DNA of 64,000 bases from Melioribacteraceae bacterium 4301-Me (lineage in GTDB: Bacteria; Bacteroidota; Ignavibacteria; Ignavibacteriales; Melioribacteraceae), in the NCBI GenBank assembly GCA_041538185.1, contig JBGORM010000011.1, positions 23,269 through 87,268 on the forward strand, read 5' to 3'. This document shows, one piece after another, positions 1 to 9,499 of the stretch. The translations under genes and the position numbers were made by a program. Every line of letters starts with the position of its first letter. The first letter of the stretch is position 1. A model generated the notes under the pieces. The model did not search any database, had not been told where the DNA came from, and was given only the letters and a program-made list of their open reading frames with translations.

Positions 1-2
1 CA

Positions 3-593
3 AAGTTAGCTTATTATTTTGTTAAAAATTCTTTTGCGCCTGTTATAATTCGGTTAAACTATCAAACATGTTTAAGAACTAACGAAAATGAACTTAAGAT
101 AATTGGACTTAATCAAACGTCCCAAAAGTTTTCAGGCTACGTTGAATTGTTGACTCTCGATTCGAAGACAGGTGAAATTCTTAACAAAAAGAAATTTAAT
201 GCTGAAATACCAAAAGAATCTAAATTGGTAATTAAATTAATAGAAAAGAAATTCAACTCGACCAATATTTTGATAGCTACTCTTTTTGACAAAAAAGGGA
301 ACAAAATTTATCGCACTCATTTTTGCTTTAAAGAATGGAAACATCTAAAACTGCCAAAAGCAAAAATCAATTTGAAACTTATCAATAACAATAACGAGCA
401 GGCATTAATAATTACAACTAACAAAGCAGCTTTCTTTGTAGATGTTATTGCTGATAATGCAATATTTTCTAACAGAGGAATGATTCTTTTGCCCAGAGAA
501 AAATGTGAATTAAAAATAGAACCAAAGAGAAATAAGCGCATCAAGTTAGATGATATAGAAGTGTATTCCTTAAATCAATTTTTATCTGATTAA
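3..593 (+). CDS. GH2 beta-mannosidase, C-terminal fragment (cut by window edge)
   Basis: The frame is open from the first bases of the window, so this is the 3' end of a longer gene; the TTG at 147 is internal, not a start. The upstream translation contains AYYFVKNSFAPVII, the typical start of the C-terminal beta-sandwich of family 2 beta-mannosidases. The order of later segments also matches that domain: a HFCFKEWKHLKLP-like strand, then FFVDVIADNAIFSNRGMILLP, then a closing VYSL strand. The catalytic barrel lies outside the window. The enzyme would remove terminal beta-mannose from oligosaccharides. It lies 1 bp from the next gene, suggesting cotranscription in a glycan-degradation block. 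Assignment rests on recalled family features, not a search. Confidence 0.72.
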   Translation, partial: KLAYYFVKNSFAPVIIRLNYQTCLRTNENELKIIGLNQTSQKFSGYVELLTLDSKTGEILNKKKFNAEIPKESKLVIKLIEKKFNSTNILIATLFDKKGNKIYRTHFCFKEWKHLKLPKAKINLKLINNNNEQALIITTNKAAFFVDVIADNAIFSNRGMILLPREKCELKIEPKRNKRIKLDDIEVYSLNQFLSD

Positions 594-594
594 T

Positions 595-3500
595 ATGTTG
601 AAAAAAGACAAAATAAAATACTCTGTGGTTCTCCGTGCCTTCTCCGCTAACCTCCGTGTAATTCTTTCGTTACAAGGATATACACAGAGTACAGTAAAGT
701 TTTCTTATTTTGTAATTGCTATGCTATTCTGTTGGTTTTTAAATGCTTATCCTCAACAGATAGCAATACCACGAATAGAACAAATGCCAAATATTCCCTC
801 GCCGTATTTAATGAGAGATTGGAAAAAAGTTGCTATTGGTTATGATTCATTGATTTATAATTTTAATGCAACTGGCGATTTTTTGCCGCTCTTATATTTC
901 AATAACAATACAGTCAATTATTCTTCGCAGCAAAGTTTTGGTTTGCATACGTACGTTGGTACTTATAGTCCAACGAACGGCGAGGCAATAAACATTTTGC
1001 CTTCGCTTGTCGGCGCAACATTGGTAGGAATCGATAAAAGAAATCAGAATGGTTTTGATTGGGTGAAAATGAGCCGAGAATACTTTAATAAACGTCCCGA
1101 AATGAACATTTACAAAAACTCACCAAACGATAATTCTTTTGATGACTGGTGGTACGAAACAATGCCAAATGTATTTTTTTATCAACTTTATACTTTGTAT
1201 AAAAATGTAGAAGATTATGATTACCAATTTCGCACCATAGCGGATCGTTTTTTAGAAGTTGTGCGACTAAGCGGTGGCGGCACTACTCCTTGGAAAATAC
1301 CCGATTTTAACTATCGAGGTTGGGATTTTGTAAATATGCAGCCATACAAAATTGGTGTAGTGGAACCAGAAGCAGCTGGCGCAATTGGATGGATTTTATA
1401 TAATGCTTATATCCAAACAGGTGAAAAGAAATATTTAATTGGTGCTGAGTGGTGTATGGAGTATTTGAATTCGCTATCGGATAATCCAGCTTATGAAATT
1501 CAATTGCCTTATGGCGTTTTAACTGCAGCAAGAATGAATGCTGAAATTGGAACAGATTATGACATCGAAAAAATGTTTGGATGGTGTTTCAGCAAAACTT
1601 ATTTACGAAATTGGAACGTGCTTGTTGGAAAGTGGGGTGTTTATGACATTAATGGTTTAATTGGAGAGGACTCAGATCGTCAGTATGCATTTGCAATGAA
1701 TACCTTTCAGCAGATTGGTGCGCTTGTTCCCTTAGTGAAATACGACGAACGTTTTGCTAATGCTATAGGCAAATGGGTTCTTAATGCTGCAAACTCACTG
1801 CGATTTTTTTATTCAGAATATATAGACAACTTACATCAAAGCGATTGGAGTTGGGCAAAACAATATGACCCCAACTCCTATATTTCTTACGAAGCTTTGT
1901 TGAAAACTGGCTCTGGCTGGCCTTATGCAACAGGCGATGCAAAAAGTAATGGCTGGGCAAGAACTAATTTATCGCTTTACAGTTCTTCTTCTGTAGGATA
2001 CCTTGCTGCTCTGCTTGATACAACTGAAATCCCAGCTATTTTAAAACTTGACTTAAATATAACTGATTTCTTTGGAGTAAAATCTTATCCTTCTTATCTT
2101 CTTTATAATCCATACGATTCGGCAAAAGTTGTTGATATTAATCTTCCTTCTGGTACTTTCGATATTTATGAATCAATAACAAATAGTTTTGTGTTTACAA
2201 ACGTCTCAACCTTTGCAAAAGTAAATATTCCGGCACAATCAAGTGTAATTTTAATTTTGATTCCCTCAGGAAGTAAAATTGAATATAAGTTAAATAAACT
2301 TTTGGTTAACAATATTGCAGTTGATTATAATACTAACCACCTTGTTTCTAATTACCCGCCGAGAATTAAAAGTTTATCTGCACTTTCCAGTATTTTATTA
2401 AGTGGAGACTCAACGAAAATTTACTGTACTGCAGTAGATAAAGATAATGATCAACTAAGTTATACTTGGAAAACAAGCAAAGGCAAAATTGTTGGAAGTG
2501 GCAGCATAATTAATTTTATTGCTGATAATGATACAGGTCAAGTTAACATTACAGTTTTAGTTGATGACTTAAAAGGAGGGAAAGACTCAGCGGGAGTAAT
2601 TATTAAAATAGTGAAAGAAATTAATCATTCGCCCCAAATAAATTTTCTCAAAGCTTTTCCGAGGAAAATTAATCTCGGTCAGTCAACTAAAATAGTATGC
2701 AGCGCTTTTGACGTTGATAACGACAGGTTAAATTTTATGTGGCAGATTAATGCCGGAATAATTAATCAGATTAGTGAAGATTCTGTTTTATGGACTGCAC
2801 CAGAAATAGAAGGTGATTATTTCGTGAAGTGTACAGTGGACGATAGTAAAGGGTCAGCTGTGAAAGACAGCATTAAAGTTATGGTTCGAGATTTCAGCAA
2901 ATACCAAATTGGAAATCTCATTGCTTTTTATCCTTTCAACGGAAATGCAAACGATGAAAGCGGAAATGGAAACGATGGTATTGTTTCTGGCGCAACCTTT
3001 ACAAACGATAGATTTAATAATCCTTTTAGTGCGCTTTCGTTCGATGGTATAGACGATAAAGTTCAAATAAAAAATTCTGCGTTTCTCAATTTTCAAAATG
3101 CGATTACAATTTCTTTCTGGATGAAACTTAATCAACTCCCTACAAAAGAAGTTTATATTATTTCACACGGGAGTTGGGATAGAAGATATAAAGTATCGAT
3201 TTCAAGTAAGAAGTTGAGATGGACAATTAAGACAGATAAAAGTGGTAATCAAATTTTGGATTTAGACAGCCAATCAATAATTGATGCAAACAAACTATAT
3301 CACTGTGTAGTAATTTACACCGGTTCTGATGCAGAAATATGGCTAAATGGTGAATTGGATTCATTTACTTCTTGGTCGGGCAAACTCTTAACTTCTGATG
3401 TTGATCTTACTATTGCTCAAATGCTGCCTTTGGATGCTAATTATAATTTCAAAGGTGTTTTGGATGACATTAGAATTTATGACTATACACTGTTACCGCA

Positions 3501-3846
3501 AGAAATTGAAAATTTGTATGACTTGCCAACCTCAGTTCAAAATAACAAAAAGAACAATTCGTTAACTTTAGAAACAAAATTAGATGGCAACTATCCCAAC
3601 CCATTTAATTCATCAACACAAATAATTTATAAAGTTTCTAAACGTTCTAATGTAAAAATATATATCTATGATATTCTTGGCAGAAAAATAAAATCGTTAT
3701 TAGATGATGAAAAAGATAAAGGAATTTTTAATCTTTGGTGGGATGGAAAAAATGACTTTGGAAAAAATGTTTCATCCGGTACATATATTTGTATTATGAA
3801 GAGTGATGAAAATATAAGCAAACTCAAATTACTTTTAGTTAAATAG
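595..3846 (+). CDS. Large secreted glycosidase-like protein with Ig/PKD-like repeats, LamG and T9SS sorting domain
   Basis: The protein has 1083 residues. A hydrophobic segment near residues 36-52 ends in AYPQQ and looks like a signal peptide. Residues about 60-560 are rich in Trp and helices and resemble six-hairpin (alpha/alpha) glycosidases, but I cannot name the family. Two Ig/PKD-like domains follow (about 585-672 and 676-768; both contain DxDNDxL). A LamG/concanavalin-like domain begins at AFYPFNGN (about 772-985). The last 80 residues are a type IX sorting domain (YPNPFN, ILGRKI). The first 30 or so codons lie in an interspersed CTCCGTG-rich repeat, so the true start is uncertain; a GTG at 625 is an alternative. 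Neighbours suggest polysaccharide binding or degradation at the cell surface. Confidence 0.75.
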   Translation: MLKKDKIKYSVVLRAFSANLRVILSLQGYTQSTVKFSYFVIAMLFCWFLNAYPQQIAIPRIEQMPNIPSPYLMRDWKKVAIGYDSLIYNFNATGDFLPLLYFNNNTVNYSSQQSFGLHTYVGTYSPTNGEAINILPSLVGATLVGIDKRNQNGFDWVKMSREYFNKRPEMNIYKNSPNDNSFDDWWYETMPNVFFYQLYTLYKNVEDYDYQFRTIADRFLEVVRLSGGGTTPWKIPDFNYRGWDFVNMQPYKIGVVEPEAAGAIGWILYNAYIQTGEKKYLIGAEWCMEYLNSLSDNPAYEIQLPYGVLTAARMNAEIGTDYDIEKMFGWCFSKTYLRNWNVLVGKWGVYDINGLIGEDSDRQYAFAMNTFQQIGALVPLVKYDERFANAIGKWVLNAANSLRFFYSEYIDNLHQSDWSWAKQYDPNSYISYEALLKTGSGWPYATGDAKSNGWARTNLSLYSSSSVGYLAALLDTTEIPAILKLDLNITDFFGVKSYPSYLLYNPYDSAKVVDINLPSGTFDIYESITNSFVFTNVSTFAKVNIPAQSSVILILIPSGSKIEYKLNKLLVNNIAVDYNTNHLVSNYPPRIKSLSALSSILLSGDSTKIYCTAVDKDNDQLSYTWKTSKGKIVGSGSIINFIADNDTGQVNITVLVDDLKGGKDSAGVIIKIVKEINHSPQINFLKAFPRKINLGQSTKIVCSAFDVDNDRLNFMWQINAGIINQISEDSVLWTAPEIEGDYFVKCTVDDSKGSAVKDSIKVMVRDFSKYQIGNLIAFYPFNGNANDESGNGNDGIVSGATFTNDRFNNPFSALSFDGIDDKVQIKNSAFLNFQNAITISFWMKLNQLPTKEVYIISHGSWDRRYKVSISSKKLRWTIKTDKSGNQILDLDSQSIIDANKLYHCVVIYTGSDAEIWLNGELDSFTSWSGKLLTSDVDLTIAQMLPLDANYNFKGVLDDIRIYDYTLLPQEIENLYDLPTSVQNNKKNNSLTLETKLDGNYPNPFNSSTQIIYKVSKRSNVKIYIYDILGRKIKSLLDDEKDKGIFNLWWDGKNDFGKNVSSGTYICIMKSDENISKLKLLLVK

Positions 3847-3860
3847 TTCTTGGGGTAAAA

Positions 3861-4955
3861 ATGGCAGAGGTAAAATTAGTTAACGTTAGTAAGATATATG
3901 ATGGCAAAAATAAAGCTGTCGCAAATGTAAATCTTGATGTAAAGGATAAAGAATTTGTTGTTTTGGTTGGTCCATCTGGCTGCGGTAAAACAACAACTTT
4001 ACGAATGATTGCAGGCTTAGAAGAAATAAGTGAGGGCGAATTATATATTGATGGAAAAATAGTAAATGATGTTCCACCCGCTAAACGAGATATTGCAATG
4101 GTCTTTCAAAATTATGCTCTTTACCCACATATGAGTGTTTTTGAAAATATGGCTTTCGGGTTAAAGCTTAAAAAGCTACCCAAACATGAAATTAAAGAAC
4201 GAGTTAGTTACGCTGCTAAAATTTTGGGTCTCGAAGATTTACTTGATAGAAAACCCAAACAACTTTCTGGTGGACAAAGGCAACGAGTTGCTGTTGGTAG
4301 AGCAATTGTGAGAAAACCAAAAGTCTTTCTGTTCGATGAACCTTTAAGTAATCTTGATGCAAAGCTCCGTGTACAAATGAGAGCAGAAATTTCTAAACTG
4401 CACCATAGATTAGGCGCTACAATGATTTATGTAACCCATGACCAAACTGAAGCTATGACAATGGGCGATGTTATTGTTGTAATGAAAGACGGTGTGGTTC
4501 AACAAATTGATACTCCTCTTAATTTGTATAATTATCCCGTTAATAAATTTGTTGCGGGATTTATTGGTAGCCCTCCAATGAATTTTATTGAAGGGGAGAT
4601 ACTCAACGGAAACGGGCTAAAGTTTAAAAGCAAAAACGGTGAACTTCTCATTAATCTTGATGAAAAAAAACTGCAGCATCTTTCAGCCTACAAAAATAAA
4701 AATTTGTGGCTGGGAATTCGTCCAGAAGATATTAGCCTTACTCCTAATGATTTTAATTGTGCGATACAAAGTAATCCTGATCTTGTAGAACCTATGGGAA
4801 GCGAAGCTAATATTTATTTTAAAATTGACGATGTTCAATTTGTTTGCCGTAGCTATGCACCCTTCATGCCAAAAGTTGGTGAAACTATAAAATTATACCT
4901 TAACACCAATAAACTTCATTTTTTTGATAAAGACAACGAGACTAAAATACAGTGA
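3861..4955 (+). CDS. ugpC: ABC transporter ATP-binding protein, MalK/UgpC family
   Basis: The 364-residue protein has every ABC ATPase motif: Walker A GPSGCGKTT (37-45), Q-loop Gln83, signature LSGGQ (135-139), Walker B VFLFDEP (155-161), D-loop SNLDAKLR and switch His193 in THD. Residues after about 240 form the TOBE/regulatory extension typical of carbohydrate importers. It would energise sugar uptake at the cytoplasmic face of the inner membrane. It starts 14 bp after the secreted glycosidase-like gene, consistent with a saccharide-use operon. No permease or binding-protein genes are nearby, so it may serve transporters encoded elsewhere, as shared MsmK/UgpC ATPases do. The gene symbol marks the family; the substrate is unknown. 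Confidence 0.88.
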   Translation: MAEVKLVNVSKIYDGKNKAVANVNLDVKDKEFVVLVGPSGCGKTTTLRMIAGLEEISEGELYIDGKIVNDVPPAKRDIAMVFQNYALYPHMSVFENMAFGLKLKKLPKHEIKERVSYAAKILGLEDLLDRKPKQLSGGQRQRVAVGRAIVRKPKVFLFDEPLSNLDAKLRVQMRAEISKLHHRLGATMIYVTHDQTEAMTMGDVIVVMKDGVVQQIDTPLNLYNYPVNKFVAGFIGSPPMNFIEGEILNGNGLKFKSKNGELLINLDEKKLQHLSAYKNKNLWLGIRPEDISLTPNDFNCAIQSNPDLVEPMGSEANIYFKIDDVQFVCRSYAPFMPKVGETIKLYLNTNKLHFFDKDNETKIQ

Positions 4956-5073
4956 GTTTTTAAGATAGAAGAAATTCTGTTAGTTAACTATATTTTATAA
5001 TTTTTTTTTTAAAGCAGCAGTATGCGTAATAATATGTTCTTTAAAATCGTGTTTAATTCTTTGTTAAGACAAG

Positions 5074-5370
5074 AAGTAATGAACCTTAGTAACAAGCAAG
5101 ATATCATTGTGAATTAACCTTATTACCTTATTATTGATAGTTAATCTAAGAGATATTAACAATAAAGATAATCAAAGTAGAAAGAGCAAGAAGTAAAAAG
5201 AGAATCTGAAAACAAACAAAGGTAAATAGAAGTAGAATGTAGACAAGTGACAAGTAAAGGTGAATATATAATTTTCTAATGCATAGGTTGGGATTATTTG
5301 TCGTTCTCACAAAAGTTTAAGTTTGACTGAAAGGCATCTGCAATTACGCACTGAATTTTTCAGAAGTTTC
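5074..5370. repeat. 297-bp direct repeat, copy 1
   Basis: This segment recurs at 5646-5942 (offset 572 bp) with only about three mismatches seen by eye. It begins with the AACCTTAGTAAC...AACCTTATTACCTTATT end found in repeats at 23.8 kb and 48.7-50.7 kb, and ends with CTGAATTTTTCAGAAGTTTC. It has no coding potential I would support. Confidence 0.9.
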
Positions 5371-5423
5371 AAAGAATTAACTATTATTGGTTTTATGTCT
5401 ACTGCAAGTAGAGTTGTTTTTTC

Positions 5424-5706
5424 AATAAGCTAATAAGGTTTGGTTTCTTTTTTCTTTGTTTATGTTACTAAGGTAGTAAGGAAAAGAATAAGGTATTATG
5501 GGAATTCGTTACTTCGCGGGAAGGTAAATAAATTAACATAACAAGAATACAGAACTTTGTGGAAGGGGAAAACACTCTCGAGAATAAATTATGAAAATTC
5601 CTTAGTGGTAAGTGAAAACCTTAGTCATAGAAAGTAATAGTGAGAAAGTAATGAACCTTAGTAACAAGCAAGATATCATTGTGAATTAACCTTATTACCT
5701 TATTAT
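5424..5706. repeat. Structured repeat unit of the AATAAGCTAATAAGG family
   Basis: The left end reads AATAAGCTAATAAGG and the right end AACCTTATTACCTTATTA, which are near inverted complements. Inside are TTACTAAGG near the left and AACCTTAGT twice near the right, giving nested inverted repeats. The same arrangement is seen in the units around the transposase gene at 49515. It overlaps the second 297-bp repeat. Confidence 0.65.
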
Positions 5707-5942
5707 TGACAGTTAATCTAAGAGATATTAACAGCAAAGATAATCGAAGTAGAAAGAGCAAGAAGTAAAAAGAGAATCTGAAAACAAACAAAGGTAAATA
5801 GAAGTAGAATGTAGACAAGTGACAAGTAAAGGTGAATATATAATTTTCTAATGCATAGGTTGGGATTATTTGTCGTTCTCACAAAAGTTTAAGTTTGACT
5901 GAAAGGCATCTGCAATTACGCACTGAATTTTTCAGAAGTTTC
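5646..5942. repeat. 297-bp direct repeat, copy 2
   Basis: Second copy of the 5074-5370 segment. The differences seen are single bases (GATAG/GACAG, AATAAAG/AGCAAAG, ATCAAAG/ATCGAAG). Together with the sequence between, the whole gene-free stretch 4956-6086 consists of this repeat family plus unremarkable AT-rich DNA; weak open frames on either strand here are repeat-derived. Confidence 0.9.
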
Positions 5943-6086
5943 CTAGGAGTTTACTGGGGAACTGCTCCAGAGAACATTGAACCCATTTTTTGATGTAACC
6001 AATAAAAATATAATGATGTTAAAACTTTGCCAATTTTTATTTTATACCTGGAATTACTAACTTTCGTTATAAAAACATACCAGTAA

Positions 6087-6809
6087 ATGAAAAGAGTATT
6101 TTTTGCAATCCTATTGTATAGTTTTTTTTCTTCGCTGCAGGCACAAAATGATGAAGAGGTGGGTCTTGTCAGTAGATTTGGCATTGCAGGCGGATTTACT
6201 CCAATTATTGTTTTCCCTAATTTATCTCCCATTAATGATGAGCTTAATAAACTTGGCATTGATGAATTTTCTACTTCGGGTATGTTAAATTTTGGTGGAA
6301 GCGGCTACGCATATATAATGTTAATTGATAATTTGAGAATAGGAGGTATCGGCTTTGGGGGTACATTATCTCGCTCTAAAATTATTAATGGTTATTCTAA
6401 CGAAATTAATTACAATTATGGAATAGGGGGACTAACTATAGAATATTCGTTACCTTTCATTAATAAAATTGCTGTATCGGTTGGAACTATAATAGGTGCA
6501 GGCTCATCGAGTATCGAGATTTATAGAAACAAGTCTAATTTTTCTTGGGATGATATTTGGAAAGAAAATACTACGCAAAATATCAACAGAAAGTTAAGCA
6601 ATACTTTTTTCACAATTGCACCTATGATTAATGCTGACTTTCCAATTACAAGATTTATGGCTGTTCGACTTGGTGTAGGATATGCCTACTCTTTTAACGA
6701 TAATTGGAAAGCCGATAATGATCAATCTTTAATAGGAGTTCCAGCTGATTTAAACAGCAAATCTTTTTTCATTCAGACCGGAATTTATTTCGGTTTCTTT
6801 GCATTATAA
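6087..6809 (+). CDS. Small outer-membrane beta-barrel-like protein
   Basis: The 240-residue protein starts with a clean signal peptide (MKRVFFAILLYSFFSSLQAQ). The rest alternates hydrophobic/aromatic and polar residues with many Gly turns, and ends in a strand with a terminal aromatic pattern (YFGFFAL), as expected for a small outer-membrane barrel. No catalytic motif is visible. It sits 3 bp upstream of the dTDP-glucose dehydratase gene, so it is probably cotranscribed with the polysaccharide genes. I do not recognise a named family; a surface or export accessory role is only inferred from position. Confidence 0.6.
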   Translation: MKRVFFAILLYSFFSSLQAQNDEEVGLVSRFGIAGGFTPIIVFPNLSPINDELNKLGIDEFSTSGMLNFGGSGYAYIMLIDNLRIGGIGFGGTLSRSKIINGYSNEINYNYGIGGLTIEYSLPFINKIAVSVGTIIGAGSSSIEIYRNKSNFSWDDIWKENTTQNINRKLSNTFFTIAPMINADFPITRFMAVRLGVGYAYSFNDNWKADNDQSLIGVPADLNSKSFFIQTGIYFGFFAL

Positions 6810-6812
6810 AGC

Positions 6813-7832
6813 ATGGAGTTTAAGAAAATATTAATAACAGGCGGCGCTGGATTTATTGGCAGTAATTTTATTAACCATTTACTCTCAAAAAGAGATGATG
6901 TATTTATTGTTAATTTAGATAAGCTCACTTACGCGGGGAATTTAGAAAATCTAAAACCCTCCGAAGCTAAAAAAAATTATGTTTTTATCAAAGGTGATAT
7001 AACAAACAATGAACTTGTAAACTATGTTTTTAATAAATATAACATAAAATACGTCATTAATTTTGCTGCCGAGTCACATGTGGATAGAAGCATTCTTGGT
7101 TCAGAAATTTTTTATAGGACGAATGTAATTGGTACAAATGTCTTGCTTGAAGCTTCCCGCAGATTTGAAGTAGAAAAGTTCTTGCAAATTTCTACTGATG
7201 AAGTTTACGGAAGCCTTGGACCAAACGGTTTGTTCACTGAAAAAACACCTCTTGCACCAAATAGTCCATATTCTTCAAGTAAGGCAGCAGCAGATTTGAT
7301 GGCATTATCATTTTCCCATACATTTGGTCTGCCAGTTATTGTTACAAGATGCTCAAATAATTTTGGTCCATATCAATTTCCTGAAAAGTTAATTCCACTT
7401 ATGATTATTAATGCAATAAATGACAAAAAGTTGCCAGTCTACGGTGATGGACTAAATGTTAGAGATTGGATTTATGTGTTAGACCATAATAGAGCAATAG
7501 AGACAGTGCTTGACCATGGAAAAAATGGAGAAATTTATAATATTGGTGCATCGAATGAGAAAAGAAATATTGATATTGTGAAATTGATACTTGATAAGCT
7601 ACAAAAGCCAGAATCGTTAATAGAATTTGTGAAAGATAGACCTGGCCACGATAGGCGTTATGCTATTGACTCAACTAAAATTAAAAGTGAGCTTGGTTGG
7701 AAGCCAATTTTTGCATTTGAAGATGCTATTTTTGAGACTATTGATTGGTACATAAAAAATAAATCATGGTGGGAAAGAATAATTTCAGGCGATTACAAAA
7801 AGTATTATAAAACTCTTTATGAAAACAGATGA
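6813..7832 (+). CDS. rfbB: dTDP-glucose 4,6-dehydratase
   Basis: The extended short-chain dehydrogenase has 339 residues. It carries the NAD-binding motif TGGAGFIGSN (residues 9-18), the active-site STDEVYG (Asp129, Glu130), and the catalytic pair Tyr153/Lys157 in YSSSK. The TDE triad element is diagnostic of RmlB among NDP-sugar epimerase/dehydratases. It converts dTDP-glucose to dTDP-4-keto-6-deoxyglucose in the cytosol, the entry to dTDP-rhamnose and other deoxysugars. The partner genes rmlA, rmlC and rmlD are not in the window. It follows the barrel gene by 3 bp. Confidence 0.93.
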   Translation: MEFKKILITGGAGFIGSNFINHLLSKRDDVFIVNLDKLTYAGNLENLKPSEAKKNYVFIKGDITNNELVNYVFNKYNIKYVINFAAESHVDRSILGSEIFYRTNVIGTNVLLEASRRFEVEKFLQISTDEVYGSLGPNGLFTEKTPLAPNSPYSSSKAAADLMALSFSHTFGLPVIVTRCSNNFGPYQFPEKLIPLMIINAINDKKLPVYGDGLNVRDWIYVLDHNRAIETVLDHGKNGEIYNIGASNEKRNIDIVKLILDKLQKPESLIEFVKDRPGHDRRYAIDSTKIKSELGWKPIFAFEDAIFETIDWYIKNKSWWERIISGDYKKYYKTLYENR

Positions 7833-8007
7833 ATTAATAAGCTAAATACTAGGAAAGCTTTTGTAACACAGAGTTCCACTGAGAAGCTACGGTCGTGAGA
7901 CTTTGCCGAAAGAACCACGAAGATTCAGTTTTTTCTTTGTGAAACTTCGTGTGAACTTTGTGAGACTTTGTGTAACTAATTGGAATGTAAAAAAAATGGT
8001 TCTCAAT

Positions 8008-9459
8008 ATGAAGAAAATTTTCGTCTTGATTATTGCTGCAGCTTTTACCTTTAATACTCATGCTCAAACCGAAGATAAAGCACAAAACAATATAGGCAGC
8101 AATATTATTCAGCCATTAGCCGTTACTATAGGGGGAAATTTTATTGTTACTGGTACCTTTACCGCTACTAACGGAGAAAGAGTTGATCATTTTATTACCA
8201 CTGTTTTTATGCAAGCTCAGAGACAGGCAATTGGTAGTTTAAGTCAACTCGAATCAATACAAAAAGTTAAAACGGGAATTCAAAACTATCCGTTGAGAAA
8301 TATTACACTTCTAAGAGCTAAAGGAGATAAGATAAAAATTGATTTGTTAAGATTTAGACTTACCGGCGATTTTAAAAACAATCCTTATCTAATGAATGAC
8401 GATGTAATAATATTCCCCTTTTACGATACAGAAAAGGATATTATTGATATAAGTGGAGCGGTTAATAACCCCATAAAATTCCAATTTGTTGAGGGTGATA
8501 AACTAAGTGATGCAATTTTATTTGCAGGTGGACTGAATAATACATACGACAATATTACACAAGCAGAAATTTCGCGCCTTGATAATACCGGTAATAAAGA
8601 ACAACTGATTACCGTGAACATTAATGATGACTATCAACTAAAACCAGGCGATAGAATTAAAATTCTTGCCGATGAAAATCAAAGAAAAAATTATAAGGTT
8701 TTGGTATTGGGACAAGTGACCTATCCAGGCTTTGTCTACGTAAAAAAAGATGGCAGTTATCTTAAAGATGTAATTGAAAGGGCAGGTGGTTTTAAGCCAA
8801 ATGCAGATTTACTGAGAGCAGAAGTTATACGAGATTATAACTCGCTGGATATACTCCAAAAATATAAATTAGCGCAGGATTTTGTTGAAAACCCAGAAAA
8901 ACTGTTACTCCCCGAAGTACAATTAAAACTAAAACAAGAAAAAGCTTCACTTGAGTTGCTTCGCACTTCAAATCTTACTGAAGAAGATACTCTCTTTTTT
9001 AATATTGATAATAGACTTAGAATACTGCAGTCAGAAAGTCTTGTAGATTTTACTCAGCTATACGATTCAACTTCAGATGCGTATAAGTTTAAGGTTAAAG
9101 ACGGCGATTTAATTTTAGTCCCGGATAAATTCAATTATGTTTATGTATTTGGACAAGTAGCAAATGCAGGTTATGTGAAGTATAATCCTGAGGCGAATTA
9201 TAAATACTACATTAACAAAGCTGGCGGTAAGACTGAGCTTGCACGGAGCGATGATGAAGTAGTAGTAATTAAAGGGAAGGGTAAAAGCTGGATTACTGAG
9301 CAGAAAGAAAAATTGAAATTAGAACCGGGAGATTTTATTTATGTCCCCAAAGAAATTCCAAGAACAACTTGGTACTATGTGGGTAGAATTGGTACAGTAG
9401 CGGGTATAGTGGGAAGTGTAGCAACTATTGTCTTGCTGTTGAGGCAGTTTGGGAAATAG
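8008..9459 (+). CDS. SLBB-domain polysaccharide export protein
   Basis: I start the gene at the ATG at 8008 because it gives a classic signal peptide (MKKIFVLIIAAAFTFNTHAQ); the frame is open from 7903, but that stretch is an interspersed TTTGTG/TTCGTG repeat, not protein. Three SLBB-like beta-grasp segments are visible (about 145-215, from 229 at VLVLGQVTYPGFV, and from 377 at VYVFGQVANAGYV). One hydrophobic helix closes the protein (about 457-480). It resembles Wza/BexD/GumB-type export proteins but lacks a lipobox. It would form or line the outer-envelope exit for the polymer. The Wzz-like gene follows after 40 bp. Confidence 0.82.
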   Translation: MKKIFVLIIAAAFTFNTHAQTEDKAQNNIGSNIIQPLAVTIGGNFIVTGTFTATNGERVDHFITTVFMQAQRQAIGSLSQLESIQKVKTGIQNYPLRNITLLRAKGDKIKIDLLRFRLTGDFKNNPYLMNDDVIIFPFYDTEKDIIDISGAVNNPIKFQFVEGDKLSDAILFAGGLNNTYDNITQAEISRLDNTGNKEQLITVNINDDYQLKPGDRIKILADENQRKNYKVLVLGQVTYPGFVYVKKDGSYLKDVIERAGGFKPNADLLRAEVIRDYNSLDILQKYKLAQDFVENPEKLLLPEVQLKLKQEKASLELLRTSNLTEEDTLFFNIDNRLRILQSESLVDFTQLYDSTSDAYKFKVKDGDLILVPDKFNYVYVFGQVANAGYVKYNPEANYKYYINKAGGKTELARSDDEVVVIKGKGKSWITEQKEKLKLEPGDFIYVPKEIPRTTWYYVGRIGTVAGIVGSVATIVLLLRQFGK

Positions 9460-9499
9460 ACGAATTACTTTATAACATTAATCATAGCAACAATATATT

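Noticed and set aside
5621..5818. Leftward 65-codon open frame
   Set aside because: It lies within the duplicated repeat, has no domain signal and the residue composition of translated repeat DNA.
7849..8085. Leftward 78-codon open frame opposite the SLBB gene start
   Set aside because: It overlaps the interspersed TTCGTG repeat and the signal peptide of a well-supported gene.
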